52,332 nucleotides of DNA from Sphingobacteriales bacterium (lineage in GTDB: Bacteria; Bacteroidota; Bacteroidia; Chitinophagales; Chitinophagaceae), in assembly GCA_026391525.1 (NCBI GenBank), contig JAPLEF010000181.1:1-52332 (forward strand), given 5' to 3'. The translations under genes were made by a program, and so were the position numbers. The notes under the pieces are model-generated. The model had not been told where the DNA came from, searched no databases, and was given only the letters and a program-made list of their open reading frames with translations. Numbering within the stretch: the stretch's first letter is position 1; each line of letters starts with the position of its first letter. Shown here piece by piece: positions 52,154-52,332 of this stretch.

Positions 52154-52332
52154 CTAAAACTCATAGCGAACAGCTAGTTGCAAATTTCTTTTTAATAGCG
52201 GGATGGTAGTAATATTTTGATTAAATGCACTGATATTATTAAGTAAATATGATTTTGTTTGAGTAAGGTTTTGACCTCTCACCGTAAATCCAAACGGTAC
52301 TTTCGGGAATGAAAAATTGCAAACTGCCTCCA
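52154..52332 (-). CDS. 3' end of a probable outer-membrane beta-barrel protein (partial)
   Basis: The last 179 bases hold a minus-strand open frame that enters from beyond the window and ends at TAG (52154-52156). It encodes about 58 residues: FSFPKVPFGFTVRGQNLTQT, SYLLNNISAFNQNITTIPLL, then KRNLQLAVRYEF. The alternating pattern and the terminal aromatic residue resemble the last strands of Bacteroidota TonB-dependent or related barrels. The frame is too short for a firm family. Between it and eno (51997-52153) I see only a candidate eno -7 element. Confidence 0.6.
   Translation of the reverse strand, partial: EAVCNFSFPKVPFGFTVRGQNLTQTKSYLLNNISAFNQNITTIPLLKRNLQLAVRYEF

Overview
The window looks like a chromosomal segment of a Bacteroidota bacterium, most probably a member of the Chitinophagaceae or a close relative. 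This rests on the gene complement (Bacteroidota-type two-PDZ protein, DUF6671 protein, PorT/DUF6089-like outer-membrane barrels, GH3-serine hydrolase fusion, short CarB without a regulatory domain), on several promoters with the Bacteroidota TTG/TTTG - about 19-20 bp - TAnnTTTG pattern, and on weak Shine-Dalgarno use. It is densely coding. There are no rRNA or tRNA genes, no intact insertion sequence and no CRISPR array that I can see. The genus is not determinable from reading alone.

Layout. 1-2230: dihydroorotase and a DUF6671 protein in DNA that reads AT-richer than the rest, followed by the only gene-free stretch over 300 bp (2228-2612), which holds a perfect 43-bp tandem repeat with hairpins and several degenerate short repeats. 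2613-5220: gatB and a TlpA-type lipoprotein overlapping by 8 bp. 5317-10596 (minus): PDZ protein, bestrophin-like channel, GNAT acetyltransferase, alaS. 10704-12769 (plus): M23 peptidase, MerR regulator, thioredoxin-like protein. 12776-19163 (minus): a long compact gene string rsfS-ftsH-lutC-GGCT-lpxH-propeller protein-mscS. 19271-22525: biotin ligase (plus), then a mini-metallopeptidase, Bcp peroxiredoxin and a second M23 protein (minus). 22740-30230 (plus): carB, comEC, purH, an EamA transporter. 30202-34244 (minus): polysaccharide deacetylase-like protein, lutB, kbl. 34415-37232 (plus): a small secreted protein, an ECF sigma factor, a membrane protein that looks like its anti-sigma factor, and an outer-membrane barrel. 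37319-38978 (plus): methyltransferase and YkuD transpeptidase. 38962-43225 (minus): queA and a NagZ-type GH3/serine-hydrolase gene split between two frames. 43262-45061: mutL. 45094-46221: arginase-fold protein. 46362-48209: korA. 48280-51996 (minus): outer-membrane barrel, nth, a small helical protein, ftsB/divIC and eno. The last 179 bases hold the 3' end of a probable outer-membrane barrel gene.

Most genes are housekeeping: pyrimidine and purine synthesis (pyrC, carB, purH), translation (alaS, gatB, queA, rsfS), envelope and cell wall (lpxH, two M23 proteins, YkuD, NagZ fusion, FtsB), proteolysis (FtsH), repair (mutL, nth) and central metabolism (eno, korA, kbl, lutB/lutC). The most notable observation is in the NagZ-type fusion. 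Its glycosidase and serine-hydrolase halves lie in different frames, joined exactly at a run of nine A residues that contains the classical -1 slippery heptamer A_AAA_AAG in the correct phase. The catalytic SxxK serine of the second half can only be made by crossing that site. This could be programmed frameshifting or slippage, a real lesion, or a one-base sequencing error. Two other nine-base homopolymers inside genes here keep their frame.
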